Counted from the first letter of the stretch, positions 21,112-30,630 are shown. The stretch is DNA of 64,000 nucleotides from Mycobacterium sp. ST-F2 (GCF_001905655.1 NZ_JMHT01000022.1:124001-188000), one strand, 5' to 3'. Program-made: numbers and translations. Notes: generated from the letters alone by a model not told the origin.

Positions 21112-22263
21112 TCAGCGGGTGAGGTGCGCCCGAAACGCGGAGATGTAGTCCGCGCACGCAGTGGCACTGTCCCCGCCCAAGGGGAAGAAATTGGCGAAGG
21201 CATGTACCAGCGAGCCGTACGTGCGGTGATCGACCGGAACTCCCGCGGCGGCCAGCGCCACGGCGTAGGCATCGCCCTCGTCGCGCAGCGGATCGAAACC
21301 GCCGGTGAGGACCAGCGCCGGCGGCAGACCCGACAGGTCCTCGGCCAACAGCGGCGACACCCGCGGGTCTGCGGGATCGAGTGCCGATTCGGCCAGGTAG
21401 TTGGCGCGGAACCAGTCCATGTCGATCTTGCTGAGGAAGTACCCCTCGGCGAACAGCACCTTGGACCTGGTGTCGCCGGCGAAGTTGGTCACGGGATAGA
21501 GCAGCAGCTGCAGCGCCGGCAGCGGTGCGTGCCTGTCCCGGGCCATCTGGGACACCACAGCCGCCAGGTTGCCGCCGGCACTGTCGCCGCCGACCGCGAT
21601 CTTCGATGGATCGGCTCCCAACCGGGCAGCGTTCTCCACACACCACAGATATGTGGCGTAGCAGTCGTCGGCGGCCGCGGGAGCCGGGTGTTCGGGCGCG
21701 AGACGGTACTCGACGGACACGACGTGGACCCCGGCGTCACGGCAGATCTGGCGGCACGGCCCGTCGTGCGACTCGATGCCACCGACCACGAACCCACCGC
21801 CGTGGAAGAACACCAGCAGCGGCGCAGTGCCGGTGCCGTCGGGCTGGTAGTGCCGGGCACGCAGGGGGCCGGCCGGACCGGGAACGGTGATGTCGGTCGT
21901 CGTTACGGCGATGCCCGGGTCCAGATACTGCGAGAGTTTCGTGATCTCGCTCCGTGCCACCGTGACGTCACTGCTGGCGACCAGGCCGCCGGCGCGGGCG
22001 GCGTTCTGCGCCGTCAGCATCAGCTGCAGGGTGGTGTCCAGGGTGTTGCCGTCGATGGTGACCCGACGGCCGCCGAGCAGCACGCGCTTCACTCGATCGG
22101 GGATTTTCGGCAGCACGCGCAGGGCGACACCGCCGACTCTGCCCATCACCGCCAGCTTCAGCCGGCTGGGCCGGCCCGCCGTCGGATGCTCCGGCCGGAC
22201 GACGAGTTCGGCATCGGTCGTCGCTGCCGACAGCTCAGCATCGCCTGGCATGCTCATGGTCAT
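21112..22263 (-). CDS. lipN: HSL-family lipase/esterase LipN-like
   Basis: This alpha/beta hydrolase of the hormone-sensitive lipase group has 383 residues. The oxyanion motif HGGG (FFHGGGFVVGG), nucleophile elbow GDSAGG, the Asp segment DPLRDEGDAYA and the His segment SLVHAFANF complete the triad. Mycobacterial LipN hydrolyses short-chain esters. The ATG at 22263 is preferred because AAGGA lies about six bases upstream; ATGs at 22257 and 22251 are alternatives. Its start codon shares two bases with that of the divergent aldo-keto reductase, so each promoter must lie inside the other gene. Confidence 0.9.
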   Translation of the reverse strand: MTMSMPGDAELSAATTDAELVVRPEHPTAGRPSRLKLAVMGRVGGVALRVLPKIPDRVKRVLLGGRRVTIDGNTLDTTLQLMLTAQNAARAGGLVASSDVTVARSEITKLSQYLDPGIAVTTTDITVPGPAGPLRARHYQPDGTGTAPLLVFFHGGGFVVGGIESHDGPCRQICRDAGVHVVSVEYRLAPEHPAPAAADDCYATYLWCVENAARLGADPSKIAVGGDSAGGNLAAVVSQMARDRHAPLPALQLLLYPVTNFAGDTRSKVLFAEGYFLSKIDMDWFRANYLAESALDPADPRVSPLLAEDLSGLPPALVLTGGFDPLRDEGDAYAVALAAAGVPVDHRTYGSLVHAFANFFPLGGDSATACADYISAFRAHLTR

Positions 22264-23110
22264 GGCTGATCCTTCAGGTGCTCCGAGTCCAACACTGACG
22301 CTCAACGACGGTACGTCGATCCCTGTGGTCGGGCTCGGGGTGTGGCAGACACCGGCCGAGGACACCGAACGCGCCGTCAGTGCAGCATTGCACGCCGGAT
22401 ATCGCCATATCGACACTGCGGCGGCTTACGGCAACGAAGCCGGAGTCGGGCGGGCCGTCGTCGGCTCCGGCATCCCGCGTGAAGAGGTCTACGTCACCAC
22501 CAAGCTGTGGAACTCCGAACAGGGCTACGAGAAGACCCTCGCCGCGTTCGACGCCAGCATGGAGCAGTTGGGGCTCGACTACCTCGACCTCTATCTGATC
22601 CACTGGCCGACGCCCGCGCAGAACCTGTTCGTCGACACCTTCAAGGCGTTCGCCCACCTGCGCGACCAGGGCCGCATCCGCGCGATCGGCGTCAGCAACT
22701 TCGAGCCAGAGCACCTCAAGCTGCTGATCGACGCCACCGGGATCGTGCCCGCGGTGAACCAGATCGAGCTGCATCCGCGCCTGCCGCAGGCGGAGCTGCG
22801 CGAGACCCACGCCCGGTACGGCATCGCCACCGAAGCGTGGAGCCCGCTGGGGCAGGGTTCCTTGCTTACGGACCCGATCGTCACCGCCATCGCGGAGCGA
22901 CACGGAAAAACGCCAGCCCAGGTGTTGATTAGGTGGCATATCCAGCTGGGTAATATCGTCATCCCGAAATCGGTGAACCCAGAGCGGATTGCGAGCAACT
23001 TCGACGTGTTTGATTTCGAGTTGAGCGAAGCGGACCTTGCGTCCATCGCGACCCTCGACAACGGCACCCGGCTGGGCCCCGACCCACGAACATTCAACTT
23101 CACAGGGTAG
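22262..23110 (+). CDS. Aldo-keto reductase, first of a pair
   Basis: This 282-residue AKR has the NADPH-dependent (beta/alpha)8 fold. The catalytic tetrad is readable: Asp and Tyr in DTAAAYGNE, Lys in TTKLW, His in YLIHWP. The cofactor region is [15 protein letters not shown]. Such enzymes reduce aldehydes and ketones; the substrate cannot be told from sequence. No Shine-Dalgarno sequence precedes the ATG at 22262 ([17 protein letters not shown]), which overlaps the lipN start codon. The second AKR follows after five bases. Confidence 0.92.
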   Translation: MADPSGAPSPTLTLNDGTSIPVVGLGVWQTPAEDTERAVSAALHAGYRHIDTAAAYGNEAGVGRAVVGSGIPREEVYVTTKLWNSEQGYEKTLAAFDASMEQLGLDYLDLYLIHWPTPAQNLFVDTFKAFAHLRDQGRIRAIGVSNFEPEHLKLLIDATGIVPAVNQIELHPRLPQAELRETHARYGIATEAWSPLGQGSLLTDPIVTAIAERHGKTPAQVLIRWHIQLGNIVIPKSVNPERIASNFDVFDFELSEADLASIATLDNGTRLGPDPRTFNFTG

Positions 23111-23115
23111 GTGAC

Positions 23116-23952
23116 ATGGCCTCCGCAGAGATTCCCAATCTGGCGCTCCACGACGACAACACGATTCCGGCGCTCGGCCTCGGCGTGGCTGAGTTGTCGG
23201 ACGCCGACACCGAGCGCGCCGTCTCGGCCGCGCTCGAGATGGGCGTCCGGCTGATCGACACCGCGGCCGTCTACGGCAACGAGGAAGCCGTCGGGCGCGC
23301 GATCGCCGCGTCGGGCATCCCGCGCGCCGAGATCTTCGTCACCACCAAGCTCGCCAACGCCGACCAGGGCTTCCAGGCCGGCCAGGACGCCATCAAGGTC
23401 AGCCTGGAGAAGCTCGGCCTGGAGTACGTGGACCTGTACATGATCCACTGGCCGGCCGGCGACATCAGCAAGTACGTGGACAGCTGGGGCGCCCTGATCA
23501 AGGTGCACAACGACGGCAGCGCCAAGTCCATCGGCGTCTGCAACTTCTCCGACGAGGACCTGTCGACCATCATCGACCTGAGCTACGTCAGCCCCGTCGT
23601 CAACCAGATCGAGCTGCACCCGCTGCTCAACCAGGCCGCGCTGCGCGCGGTGCACGCCGAGCGCGGCATCGTCACGCAGGCCTACAGCCCGCTGGGTGTC
23701 GGCGCGCTCCTGAGCAACCCGACGGTGACGTCGATCGCCGGCGAGTACGGCAAGACCCCGGCCCAGGTGCTGATCCGGTGGAGCCTGCAGCTGGGCAACT
23801 CGGTCATCCCCCGCTCGTCGTCGCCGGAGCGCATCGCCGAGAACCTCGACGTGTTCGGCTTCGAACTGGCCGCCGAGCACATGGATGCGCTGAACGGACT
23901 CGACGACGGCACCCGCTACCGGCCGGACCCCGCCACCTACACGGGTATCTGA
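23116..23952 (+). CDS. Aldo-keto reductase, second of a pair
   Basis: This 278-residue AKR is paralogous to its upstream neighbour and closer to the M. tuberculosis Rv2971 type ([21 protein letters not shown]). The tetrad is intact: [14 protein letters not shown] and YMIHWP. The cofactor segment is [22 protein letters not shown] upstream of the ATG provides the ribosome site. The five-base gap indicates a two-gene operon, probably a tandem duplication. Members of this group are known as detoxifying dicarbonyl or ketone reductases; the substrate here is unknown. Confidence 0.93.
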   Translation: MASAEIPNLALHDDNTIPALGLGVAELSDADTERAVSAALEMGVRLIDTAAVYGNEEAVGRAIAASGIPRAEIFVTTKLANADQGFQAGQDAIKVSLEKLGLEYVDLYMIHWPAGDISKYVDSWGALIKVHNDGSAKSIGVCNFSDEDLSTIIDLSYVSPVVNQIELHPLLNQAALRAVHAERGIVTQAYSPLGVGALLSNPTVTSIAGEYGKTPAQVLIRWSLQLGNSVIPRSSSPERIAENLDVFGFELAAEHMDALNGLDDGTRYRPDPATYTGI

Positions 23953-23998
23953 CCTTTCGCGACTACTCACCAGTTGACTCCCGGGGCGAGCCGCGCAG

Positions 23999-24073
23999 CA
24001 CCGCAAGGAGATTCGCCGGGTCATTGGCAAATCGGAGCCGAAGCTCGTCGTTCCAGTCCTTGGCGCCCAGGTC
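23999..24073 (-). pseudogene. 75-bp fragment of the HNH nuclease gene
   Basis: This segment is identical at 73 of 75 bases to 25557-25631 inside the complete nuclease gene and encodes the same 25 residues (DLGAKDWNDELRLRFANDP and following). Both base differences are synonymous (Asn and Phe codons). The fragment lies in an open frame, 23963-24085, that starts right after the stop codon of the upstream Cys-containing protein and in the same frame. It appears to be a relic of duplication or rearrangement. Confidence 0.85.
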
Positions 24074-24085
24074 GCCGGCCCGCAC

Positions 24086-24382
24086 CTAGGTCGGACCGAG
24101 ACCCGGGTTCACGGCCTCGCCTGGCGACTCGGGTCGTTGTTTGGGGTCGTTCGTCGCACCGCCGCAACCCGTGTACGCGCCAAAGTCAGGGCTGAATTGC
24201 AAAGTGCCGCCGGCATCTACGCAACACCTCTGCTGCCAGTACTCGTTGGTGAAACCGGGCCGCGCCTGATGCCGTGACAGGCACTGTTGGTAGTGGTAAT
24301 CGTCAAACGGCTCTGCGGTCGCCATCGCAGCAGCAGTGAGTGCCACGGTCGCCGCAACAGCGATTGCCAATGCTCGCTTCAT
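24086..24382 (-). CDS. Small secreted four-Cys protein, copy C
   Basis: This 98-residue protein has a clear Sec signal peptide (MKRALAIAVAATVALTAAAM, cleavage after about ATA). The mature part carries FDDYHYQQC, a CC pair (RCCVDAGG) and a fourth Cys (YTGCGG), then a short Pro-rich tail. The pattern FDD-x2-[FY]-x2-C ... CC-[IV]-x-[AT]-GG ... C is shared with the next two genes upstream. It ends in TAG, followed immediately in the same frame by a fragment of the nuclease gene. Function unknown. Confidence 0.75.
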   Translation of the reverse strand: MKRALAIAVAATVALTAAAMATAEPFDDYHYQQCLSRHQARPGFTNEYWQQRCCVDAGGTLQFSPDFGAYTGCGGATNDPKQRPESPGEAVNPGLGPT

Positions 24383-24400
24383 CTCTAGGACTGCTTCGGT

Positions 24401-24814
24401 TCAGCGGGATACTGGTGGGGGCGAAACCACAGATGGTGCCGGCGTAGTGGTCGTGGCCGTCGGGCCACGGCCGCTCTGTGGGGCTCGAGGCGGAACCGGG
24501 TTCGGTTTCCCGGTGTTACCTTGTGGACCGTTCGGACTCTCGTCCCTCTTCGGCGCCTCGCAGCCAACGACGCTTCCGTCGGGGTTGGTTATCAGGCTGC
24601 CACCGGTGACGATGCAGCAATTCAGCATGGCCCCCTGGGCGCCCAGTTCGGACACCCCATCCCAATTCACCTCGACGCATTTGTCGTATGCACCTTCGTC
24701 CCACTTGGGATCGGCGACAGCAGGTGGACTGAGGCCGAGACCGAGGGCAACGAACGCGGCGCCGAATACGAATCGGCGCGGATGGGCTGGCCTCGTCGAC
24801 GAAGCGGCTGTCAT
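24401..24814 (-). CDS. Small secreted four-Cys protein with Pro/Thr tail, copy B
   Basis: This 137-residue protein has a basic N-terminus, a hydrophobic signal segment (FVFGAAFVALGLGLSPPAVA) and a mature core WDEGAYDKC ... NCCIVTGG ... VVGCEAP, matching the family pattern. A roughly 50-residue Pro/Thr/Gly-rich tail follows. The ATG at 24814 is chosen for its AGGAGA ribosome site; a longer reading overlaps the upstream gene. It lies ten bases after copy A and 18 before copy C, so the three probably form one transcript. Function unknown. Confidence 0.75.
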   Translation of the reverse strand: MTAASSTRPAHPRRFVFGAAFVALGLGLSPPAVADPKWDEGAYDKCVEVNWDGVSELGAQGAMLNCCIVTGGSLITNPDGSVVGCEAPKRDESPNGPQGNTGKPNPVPPRAPQSGRGPTATTTTPAPSVVSPPPVSR

Positions 24815-24824
24815 CGTGGTTCTC

Positions 24825-25241
24825 CTAACGAGAGGCCGGCGGTCGCGAAACAGTCGGGACACCCGGCGACGGCTTTGTGGCGGTCGGTCCCTGGCCGTTC
24901 TGCGGAGCTTGTTGAACCGGTGGTGGCACCTTGGTTCCTGGGGTCTGCCCGCTCGGACTCTTCACCTCCGCAGCAGGGCAACGGACGCTCCCTGGCTGAC
25001 CGGTGCCCGTGCTCGTGGGGGTTCCGCCCGCCTCTATACAGCAGACTTCGGTGAGAACGTCGATGTCGGTTGCCGGGTTCTTGTCGAGTTCGCCCAGGAC
25101 GCACCTATCGAAGGCTTCATCGTCGAACGGCTTAGCTGCCGCTGGCCCCGCGAGTCCCGCGAGTGCGAGCGCGGCGACACCCGCGGTGACGGCGAGGGAT
25201 CGACCGAGGTTGCGGCGATTCGCCCAGGTGGAGGATGTCAT
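24825..25241 (-). CDS. Small secreted four-Cys protein with Pro-rich tail, copy A
   Basis: This 138-residue protein is the first gene of the three-gene set. After a signal peptide (SLAVTAGVAALALAGLAGPAAA) the mature core reads KPFDDEAFDRC ... EVCCIEAGG ... VRCPA, then a Pro/Gln/Ser-rich tail ending in PPASR, very like copy B. A run of G bases (AGGGGG) upstream of the ATG may serve as ribosome site. A TAGCAT element at 25283-25278 is a possible -10. The conserved cysteines and export suggest disulfide-bonded extracellular proteins. Confidence 0.77.
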   Translation of the reverse strand: MTSSTWANRRNLGRSLAVTAGVAALALAGLAGPAAAKPFDDEAFDRCVLGELDKNPATDIDVLTEVCCIEAGGTPTSTGTGQPGSVRCPAAEVKSPSGQTPGTKVPPPVQQAPQNGQGPTATKPSPGVPTVSRPPASR

Positions 25242-25373
25242 TCGGCCCCCTTTGGCGGTGGTGCCCCGACCCGCTGGATGCTACGGCACGGCGAGCGTCC
25301 ACACAGCGTTTTCGATGTTTGCTATCAGCATTCCGAGCGGCGAATTGGATCTCGCTGACGTGGCCTACTTGCT

Positions 25374-26081
25374 TCAGCCCTTCGGGCAGGTGCCGGCCGC
25401 ATCGCGGAGCACCGGCACCGACGGCTCGTCGACCGGGAGTCCGTAACCGCGCAGCACGGCGATGTACTGCACCGCGTACTGACACCAGAACGCGTGGTTG
25501 GGCGGCATCCAGTCCGACGGCTGCTGGTCGCCCTTGTCCTGGTTCGTTTTCCCGGACACCGCAAGGAGATTCGCCGGGTCATTGGCGAATCGGAGCCGAA
25601 GCTCGTCATTCCAGTCCTTGGCGCCCAGGTCCCAGGCCAGCGCCAGCGGCACGATGTGATCGATCTGCACCGACGCACCCACCTGGTTGCCGCGGGTGAA
25701 CGCGATGGTCTCGTTGGTGTACGGATCGTGCAGCACACCGGTCTTCACGGCCTGCGGGCAGCGTTTGAGCGACACGATGGTCTTGTCCGTCAGGTCGCGG
25801 TTCAGGATGTCGTTGCGGGTGTCGCAGCCGTTGTGACCGTCGGGCGCCGAGCTCTCGTCGGTCCAGGGTTCGCCGAACGCCGCGCGCCGATAGTTGGGGT
25901 CCCGCACCCGCCGCGGGATGACGGCGACGCCGGCCAGGATGTCGGTACCAGGTGCGACGGTCGGTACGACGGCACCGTCGGGGCCGTCGGCGACGGCCGC
26001 GGGTTCGTCCGCCGTGCCCACCTGGATGGCCACCACCACCGCCAACACCACAGCAGCCACCAGCCACAGCAGGCGCTTCAC
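25374..26081 (-). CDS. Secreted HNH-family (DUF1524-like) nuclease
   Basis: This 235-residue protein has an N-terminal signal or anchor (LLWLVAAVVLAVVVAIQV) and a C-terminal domain of HNH/DUF1524 type. QIDHIVPLALAWDLGA supplies the D-H-I-V-P core, DPANLLAVSGKTNQDKGDQ the Asn/Lys region, and PPNHAFWCQYA the second His. Such actinobacterial proteins are predicted exported endonucleases; activity is inferred. The GTG at 26081 overlaps the recG stop as GTGA, so the gene is coupled to recG. A 75-bp copy of an internal part lies 1.5 kb downstream. Confidence 0.85.
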   Translation of the reverse strand: MKRLLWLVAAVVLAVVVAIQVGTADEPAAVADGPDGAVVPTVAPGTDILAGVAVIPRRVRDPNYRRAAFGEPWTDESSAPDGHNGCDTRNDILNRDLTDKTIVSLKRCPQAVKTGVLHDPYTNETIAFTRGNQVGASVQIDHIVPLALAWDLGAKDWNDELRLRFANDPANLLAVSGKTNQDKGDQQPSDWMPPNHAFWCQYAVQYIAVLRGYGLPVDEPSVPVLRDAAGTCPKG

Positions 26082-28309
26082 GCCTTGTCCAGGTACTCGA
26101 CGCGTTCGGTATCGACGAATTGGGCCGCCAGCGCGGACATCCCAGGATCATCAGGATTCTCGGCATATGCCGCCTGACAGAACGCGCGGGCCGATTCGAT
26201 GACTTCCTGGTGGTCGGCCAGCGACAGGAACCGCAGATGGCCGGCCCGCCCGGACTGGTTGAGCCCCAGCACATCTCCCTCGCGGCGCTCCTGCAGGTCC
26301 AGGTCGGCGAGCTCGAAACCGTCGAGCGTGCCGGCAACGGCCTGCAGCCGGGCACCGGCCTTCGAGCCCTCGGGGAGCTTCGTCGCGAGCAGGCAAAGAC
26401 TGGCGTGTGAACCGCGGCCGATGCGGCCCCGCAGCTGGTGCAGCTGGCTGATGCCGAACCGGTCCGCGTCCATCACCACCATGACCGTCGAGTTGGGCAC
26501 GTCGACGCCGACCTCGATGACTGTGGTGCACACCAGCACGTTGATCTGCCCGGCCCGGAAGGCGGACATGATGGCGTCCTTCTCGTCGCCGGGCAGCCGG
26601 CCGTGCATGAGTCCCAGCTTGAGGTCCTTCAGCGGCCCGGCGCTCAGCTTGTTGTACAGCTCGACGACGGTCACCGGCGGTGGGCCGGCCTGGTTGTTCT
26701 CGCCGTTGGTCTTGTCGTTCTCGTCGATCCGCGAGGCCACCACGTAGGCCTGCCGCCCGGCGGCGACCTCTTCGCGGATGCGGGCCCAGGCGCGGTCGAG
26801 CCAGGCCGGTTTCTGGCTGACGAAGATGGTCTTGGTGTCGATGGGCTGCCGACCCCGCGGCAGCTCGCGCATGGTCGAGGTCTCCAGATCGCCGTACACC
26901 GTCAGCGCCACGGTGCGCGGGATCGGGGTGGCCGTCATGACCAGCAGGTGCGGGGTCAGACCGTCAGGAGCCTTGGCGCGCAACCGATCTCGCTGCTCGA
27001 CACCGAACCGGTGCTGCTCGTCGACCACCACCATGCCGAGCCGGTCGAACTCCACGGCGTCCTGCAGCAGGGCGTGCGTGCCGATGACGATGCCGGCCCG
27101 GCCGCTGGACACCTCCTCACGGACCTGGCGCTTCTGCCCGGCCGTCATGGATCCGGTGAGCAGTGCCACCGATGTCGCGTCGTCGGGCGCCCCGAGCTGA
27201 CCCGCCATGGCCAACGGACCCAGCACGTCGCGGACCGACCGTGCGTGTTGCACGGCGAGCACTTCCGTCGGCGCCAGCAGTGCGCACTGGTAGCCGGCAT
27301 CGACCATCTGCAGCATGGCCAGCACCGAGACGATGGTCTTGCCCGAGCCGACCTCGCCCTGCAGCATCCGGTTCATGGGCCGGGACTCGGACAGCTCGGC
27401 CGAGAGCACCTCGAGCACATCACGTTGGCCCGCAGTCAATTCGAACGGCAACCGGTCGCGTAGCGCGGCCGCCAGACCGTCGTCTCTCGGCAGCGCCGGC
27501 GGCCCCGATTGTGACTGTGCGCCGTGCCGGCGGGCGGCCAGCGCCCACTGCAACCCGGCGGCCTCATCGAAAGTCAGCCGCTCCCTGGCCTGTTCACGAT
27601 CCGCCTCACGCTCACCGAGGTGGATGTCGCGCAGCGCCTGGTCCTCGGAGATCAGACCCCGCTGCGCCAGAATCGATTTCGGCAGCGGGTCGGTGATCGG
27701 GTCCAACACGGCGAGCACCTGCAGGATGCACGCGTAGATGTCCCAGCTCTGCACCTTGGCGCACGCCGAGTAGATCGGGAAGAACTCCCGCTCGAACGCC
27801 GACATCTGCAGTTCGCCGTGCATCTTCTCGGAGGCGTCGGCGATCTTCTTCAGCGCCGGGGAACCGAACGTGCGACCCCCGGCGGAGCCGAGGACCAGGT
27901 GCGCGGGATGCGTCAATTGCATTGTGCGCCCATAGAATCCGACAACACCCGAAAGCATCACCCGAGTACCCTCGACGAGGGATTTCTTCAGGAACTTGGC
28001 GTTGAAGAACGTCGCGGTGACCTTCGGATTGCGGTTCCCCAGGGTGACCACCAGGTATTCGCGTTTGGGCGCCCGGTTGGTCCAGCGCGTCTCGGCCTTG
28101 GTTATGACGTCGACGAACGTGACGTGGTCGCCTTCCGCGGGCAGCTCGGTGTCTTCTCCGAGCACCGTCATGCCCTGGCTGTACTTGCGCGGGTAGTGGC
28201 GCAGTAGGTCGTTGACGGTGCGAATCCCGAGGAATTCCTCCAGTGGCGCAGCAGATTTCGCACCCAGTACGTGCAGCAATGAATCCGTCAGCGCGACGCG
28301 CCCCTCCAC
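26078..28309 (-). CDS. recG: ATP-dependent DNA helicase RecG
   Basis: RecG regresses stalled replication forks and branch-migrates Holliday junctions. The 743 residues have an N-terminal wedge (OB) domain for fork binding, then helicase lobes with GEVGSGKTIVS (Walker A), VVVDEQHRFGVEQRD (DEQH box), VMTATPIPRT and the C-terminal QLRGRIGRG motif VI. The GTG at 28309 lies two bases after the stop of the DhaL/FakA-like gene, and the recG stop overlaps the nuclease start, giving one continuous minus-strand unit. Confidence 0.97.
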   Translation of the reverse strand: MEGRVALTDSLLHVLGAKSAAPLEEFLGIRTVNDLLRHYPRKYSQGMTVLGEDTELPAEGDHVTFVDVITKAETRWTNRAPKREYLVVTLGNRNPKVTATFFNAKFLKKSLVEGTRVMLSGVVGFYGRTMQLTHPAHLVLGSAGGRTFGSPALKKIADASEKMHGELQMSAFEREFFPIYSACAKVQSWDIYACILQVLAVLDPITDPLPKSILAQRGLISEDQALRDIHLGEREADREQARERLTFDEAAGLQWALAARRHGAQSQSGPPALPRDDGLAAALRDRLPFELTAGQRDVLEVLSAELSESRPMNRMLQGEVGSGKTIVSVLAMLQMVDAGYQCALLAPTEVLAVQHARSVRDVLGPLAMAGQLGAPDDATSVALLTGSMTAGQKRQVREEVSSGRAGIVIGTHALLQDAVEFDRLGMVVVDEQHRFGVEQRDRLRAKAPDGLTPHLLVMTATPIPRTVALTVYGDLETSTMRELPRGRQPIDTKTIFVSQKPAWLDRAWARIREEVAAGRQAYVVASRIDENDKTNGENNQAGPPPVTVVELYNKLSAGPLKDLKLGLMHGRLPGDEKDAIMSAFRAGQINVLVCTTVIEVGVDVPNSTVMVVMDADRFGISQLHQLRGRIGRGSHASLCLLATKLPEGSKAGARLQAVAGTLDGFELADLDLQERREGDVLGLNQSGRAGHLRFLSLADHQEVIESARAFCQAAYAENPDDPGMSALAAQFVDTERVEYLDKA

Positions 28310-28311
28310 GG

Positions 28312-30003
28312 CTACTCCACCCCTATCAACAGCGCGTCCCCGCGGTGGCCCGTGTGATAGGTCACCAACTCGGCGGCCAGGTGCTCCTGGCGCACGTGCT
28401 CGGCCAGCGCAACGCCCACCTGCGGGTCGACGCCGGCGCCGGTCAACACCGTCACCAGCTCGCCGCCCGACGACAACAGCAGGTCGATCAGCCCGCTGGC
28501 GGCACTGACCAGATCGTGGCCGACGATCAGCACCTCGTCACCAGCGATGCCCAACCCGTCGCCCGGACGGCACCGGCCGGCCCAGGTCAACGCTGCTTCG
28601 GTGGCGATCCGCACCGATCCGTGCCGGGCGGCCGCCGCGGCACGGGCCATGGTGTAACCATCGTCGACGGCCTGCCGCGTGGCATCGTGCACGGCCAGCG
28701 CCGCCAATCCCTGCACCATGGAGCCGGCCGGTACCGGCACCACGTCCATACCCCAGCTGATCGCCGTGGCGCAGCCGGCCACCAATTCCTCTGCAGCCAG
28801 GAAACCGTTGGGCAGCACCATGATCTGCGCCGCGCCTGTGCCGACCAGGCCGGCCAGGAACTGCTGCGCGCTGACCGGCTGGCCATCGACAGGCCGCAGT
28901 ACGTACGCACCCTCGCCGCCGAACAACTCACCCGCACCGTCGCCGTCGACGATGGCGAGCACGGCACGGTCCCGGCTCCAGCCGCCGGACGGCCGGGCAC
29001 CGGCGGCCCCGATCAGCGCGGTGACCTGAATCCTGCTGACGCTGCCCAGATCGAGAGCGGCTTCGATGGCCGCTCCGGCATCGTCGGCGTGCACGTGCAC
29101 GCTGTACTGGACGCCGGCGATCGCAGCGGCGATGGCCACCGACTCACCCAGCCGGAGCAACCGGGCACGCAGCACCTCGACGCTGTCCGGGTGACAGTCG
29201 GCCAGCAGGTACATCACCTCGAATTGCGGTGGTGCGCCATTGATTTCATGGTGGCCGTGGTCATGATCATGGTCGTGGCCCGCGCGGGGGTGCACAACAC
29301 CCGGTTGGTACTGGGGACGAGCGGTGCTGGCGCCGGACAACGTCGCGGTCAGGGCGTCGAGCAGGACCAGCAGGCCGCGCCCGCCGGCATCGACGACACC
29401 CGCTTCGGCAAGCACGTCCAGTTGATCGGGGGTGCGCTCGAGCGCCACCGCGGCGGCCTCCGAGACCGCAGCCGCCATGGTCGCGAGGTCAGTGGTCCCG
29501 TTGAGGCTCTCGGCTTCCAGCGCGGCCGCCTGCAGTACCGACACGATGGTTCCGGGCACCGTCTGCCCGACCGATGCGACCGCCAGCACCTGGGCGTGGT
29601 GCAGGGCCGCCGTGAACACCGGTGCGGTGATCTCACCGCACTCGCTGTCCTCACCGCCGCGTTGCTGTGCGGCCTCGGCCATGACATCCGCGACACCACG
29701 CAGGATCTGCGACAGGATGACCCCGGAGTTCCCGCGGGCACCGTGCAGCGCCCCGGCCGACAACGCGGCCGACACCGCCACCACGTCGTTGCCTGCCGTC
29801 TTCACGGCCTCGTCGGCCTGCGCGGCGGCCGCCCGCATGGTGAACAACATGTTGGTGCCGGTGTCGGAATCGGCGACCGGGTAGACGTTCAGCCGGTTGA
29901 TCTCATCGGTGTGGGCGATCAGGTGCAGAACCGCAGTGTGAGCCCAGTCACGTAGCGCGAGCCCATCCAGCGGACGGGGTGTGCGGCCCACGCCAACTGA
30001 CAT
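28312..30003 (-). CDS. DAK2/DhaL-domain protein, FakA-like fatty acid kinase candidate
   Basis: This protein of 563 residues has an N-terminal DhaL-type nucleotide-binding domain with [14 protein letters not shown] (39-52, metal-binding Asp residues) and [15 protein letters not shown], and a C-terminal half of the FakA/DegV-associated type. In firmicutes the homologue FakA phosphorylates fatty acids bound by FakB; a FakB partner is not visible here, so the substrate is open. A His-rich stretch ([12 protein letters not shown]) lies mid-protein. GGAGG five bases before the ATG at 30003 is a strong ribosome site. It is the first gene of the chain ending with the nuclease. Confidence 0.88.
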   Translation of the reverse strand: MSVGVGRTPRPLDGLALRDWAHTAVLHLIAHTDEINRLNVYPVADSDTGTNMLFTMRAAAAQADEAVKTAGNDVVAVSAALSAGALHGARGNSGVILSQILRGVADVMAEAAQQRGGEDSECGEITAPVFTAALHHAQVLAVASVGQTVPGTIVSVLQAAALEAESLNGTTDLATMAAAVSEAAAVALERTPDQLDVLAEAGVVDAGGRGLLVLLDALTATLSGASTARPQYQPGVVHPRAGHDHDHDHGHHEINGAPPQFEVMYLLADCHPDSVEVLRARLLRLGESVAIAAAIAGVQYSVHVHADDAGAAIEAALDLGSVSRIQVTALIGAAGARPSGGWSRDRAVLAIVDGDGAGELFGGEGAYVLRPVDGQPVSAQQFLAGLVGTGAAQIMVLPNGFLAAEELVAGCATAISWGMDVVPVPAGSMVQGLAALAVHDATRQAVDDGYTMARAAAAARHGSVRIATEAALTWAGRCRPGDGLGIAGDEVLIVGHDLVSAASGLIDLLLSSGGELVTVLTGAGVDPQVGVALAEHVRQEHLAAELVTYHTGHRGDALLIGVE

Positions 30004-30142
30004 GTGACCTCCATCGCGTTCGCCCGGGTGCGCCCCTGTGCAGAGTCTCCCGCCCTGTCCCCTCAGTGCCCCGCCAGCCTAGCCACTGGCCCCGACAAAT
30101 CTCCTGACCAGCTCCCGTGGAACACCCGCCACCAGACCCATT

Positions 30143-30171
30143 TTGGTGATCCTCATGCCGCCCGGTATCCT
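30143..30171 (+). promoter_or_regulatory. SigA-type promoter of rpmB
   Basis: TTGGTG (30143-30148), a 17-base spacer, then TATCCT (30166-30171). Initiation near 30178 would give a 5' leader of about 75 bases before rpmB. Confidence 0.5.
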
Positions 30172-30252
30172 GGTCAGGTTGTCTGTTCGCGCCGCGCAAG
30201 TTCTGTGGCCGTCGGACTCAGACCCCAAGTACTGATTTTCGAGGAGTTCTTC

Positions 30253-30447
30253 ATGGCCGCCGTGTGCGACATCTGCGGAAAGGGACCGGGCTTCGGCATG
30301 TCCGTCTCGCACTCCCACCGTCGGACCAACCGCCGCTGGGATCCGAACATCCAGACCGTGCGTGCCGTCGACCGTCCGGGTGGCAACCGCAAGCGTGTCA
30401 ATGCCTGCACCTCCTGCCTCAAGGCCGGCAAGGTCACCCGCGGCTAG
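30253..30447 (+). CDS. rpmB: 50S ribosomal protein L28, zinc-binding type
   Basis: This 64-residue L28 of the large subunit begins [15 protein letters not shown] and has a second knuckle, CTSCLKAGK, giving a four-Cys zinc site (the C+ form). Mycobacteria also keep a zinc-free paralogue elsewhere for zinc starvation; this is the primary version. GAGGAG upstream of the ATG is the ribosome site. It is divergent from the FakA-like gene and followed by a strong hairpin terminator. Confidence 0.97.
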   Translation: MAAVCDICGKGPGFGMSVSHSHRRTNRRWDPNIQTVRAVDRPGGNRKRVNACTSCLKAGKVTRG

Positions 30448-30502
30448 TTTCGGCTACCGCCGGGCGGGTTGATTCCGCCGACAACTGAAGCTTTACACCT
30501 GA

Positions 30503-30527
30503 GCGCTGCGCGTATCCCGCGCAGCGC
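30503..30527 (+). terminator. Intrinsic terminator after rpmB
   Basis: Perfect 10-bp stem GCGCTGCGCG/CGCGCAGCGC with loop TATCC, followed by TTTCGTG. It lies 55 bases beyond the rpmB stop and also separates it from the convergent ung gene. Confidence 0.8.
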
Positions 30528-30630
30528 TTTCGTGTGTCTTCAGCCCGATGTCGAGGCGCGTGAGCGGCCGCAAAGTGCACGCCAAAATCGGCGTGTCGCC
30601 GTACAGACACGCCCGCTCGCGGGAAAGCGG

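Noticed and set aside
23116..23952. Second aldo-keto reductase as a broken copy of the first
   Set aside because: Full length with an intact catalytic tetrad and its own ribosome site, so it is an active-looking paralogue.
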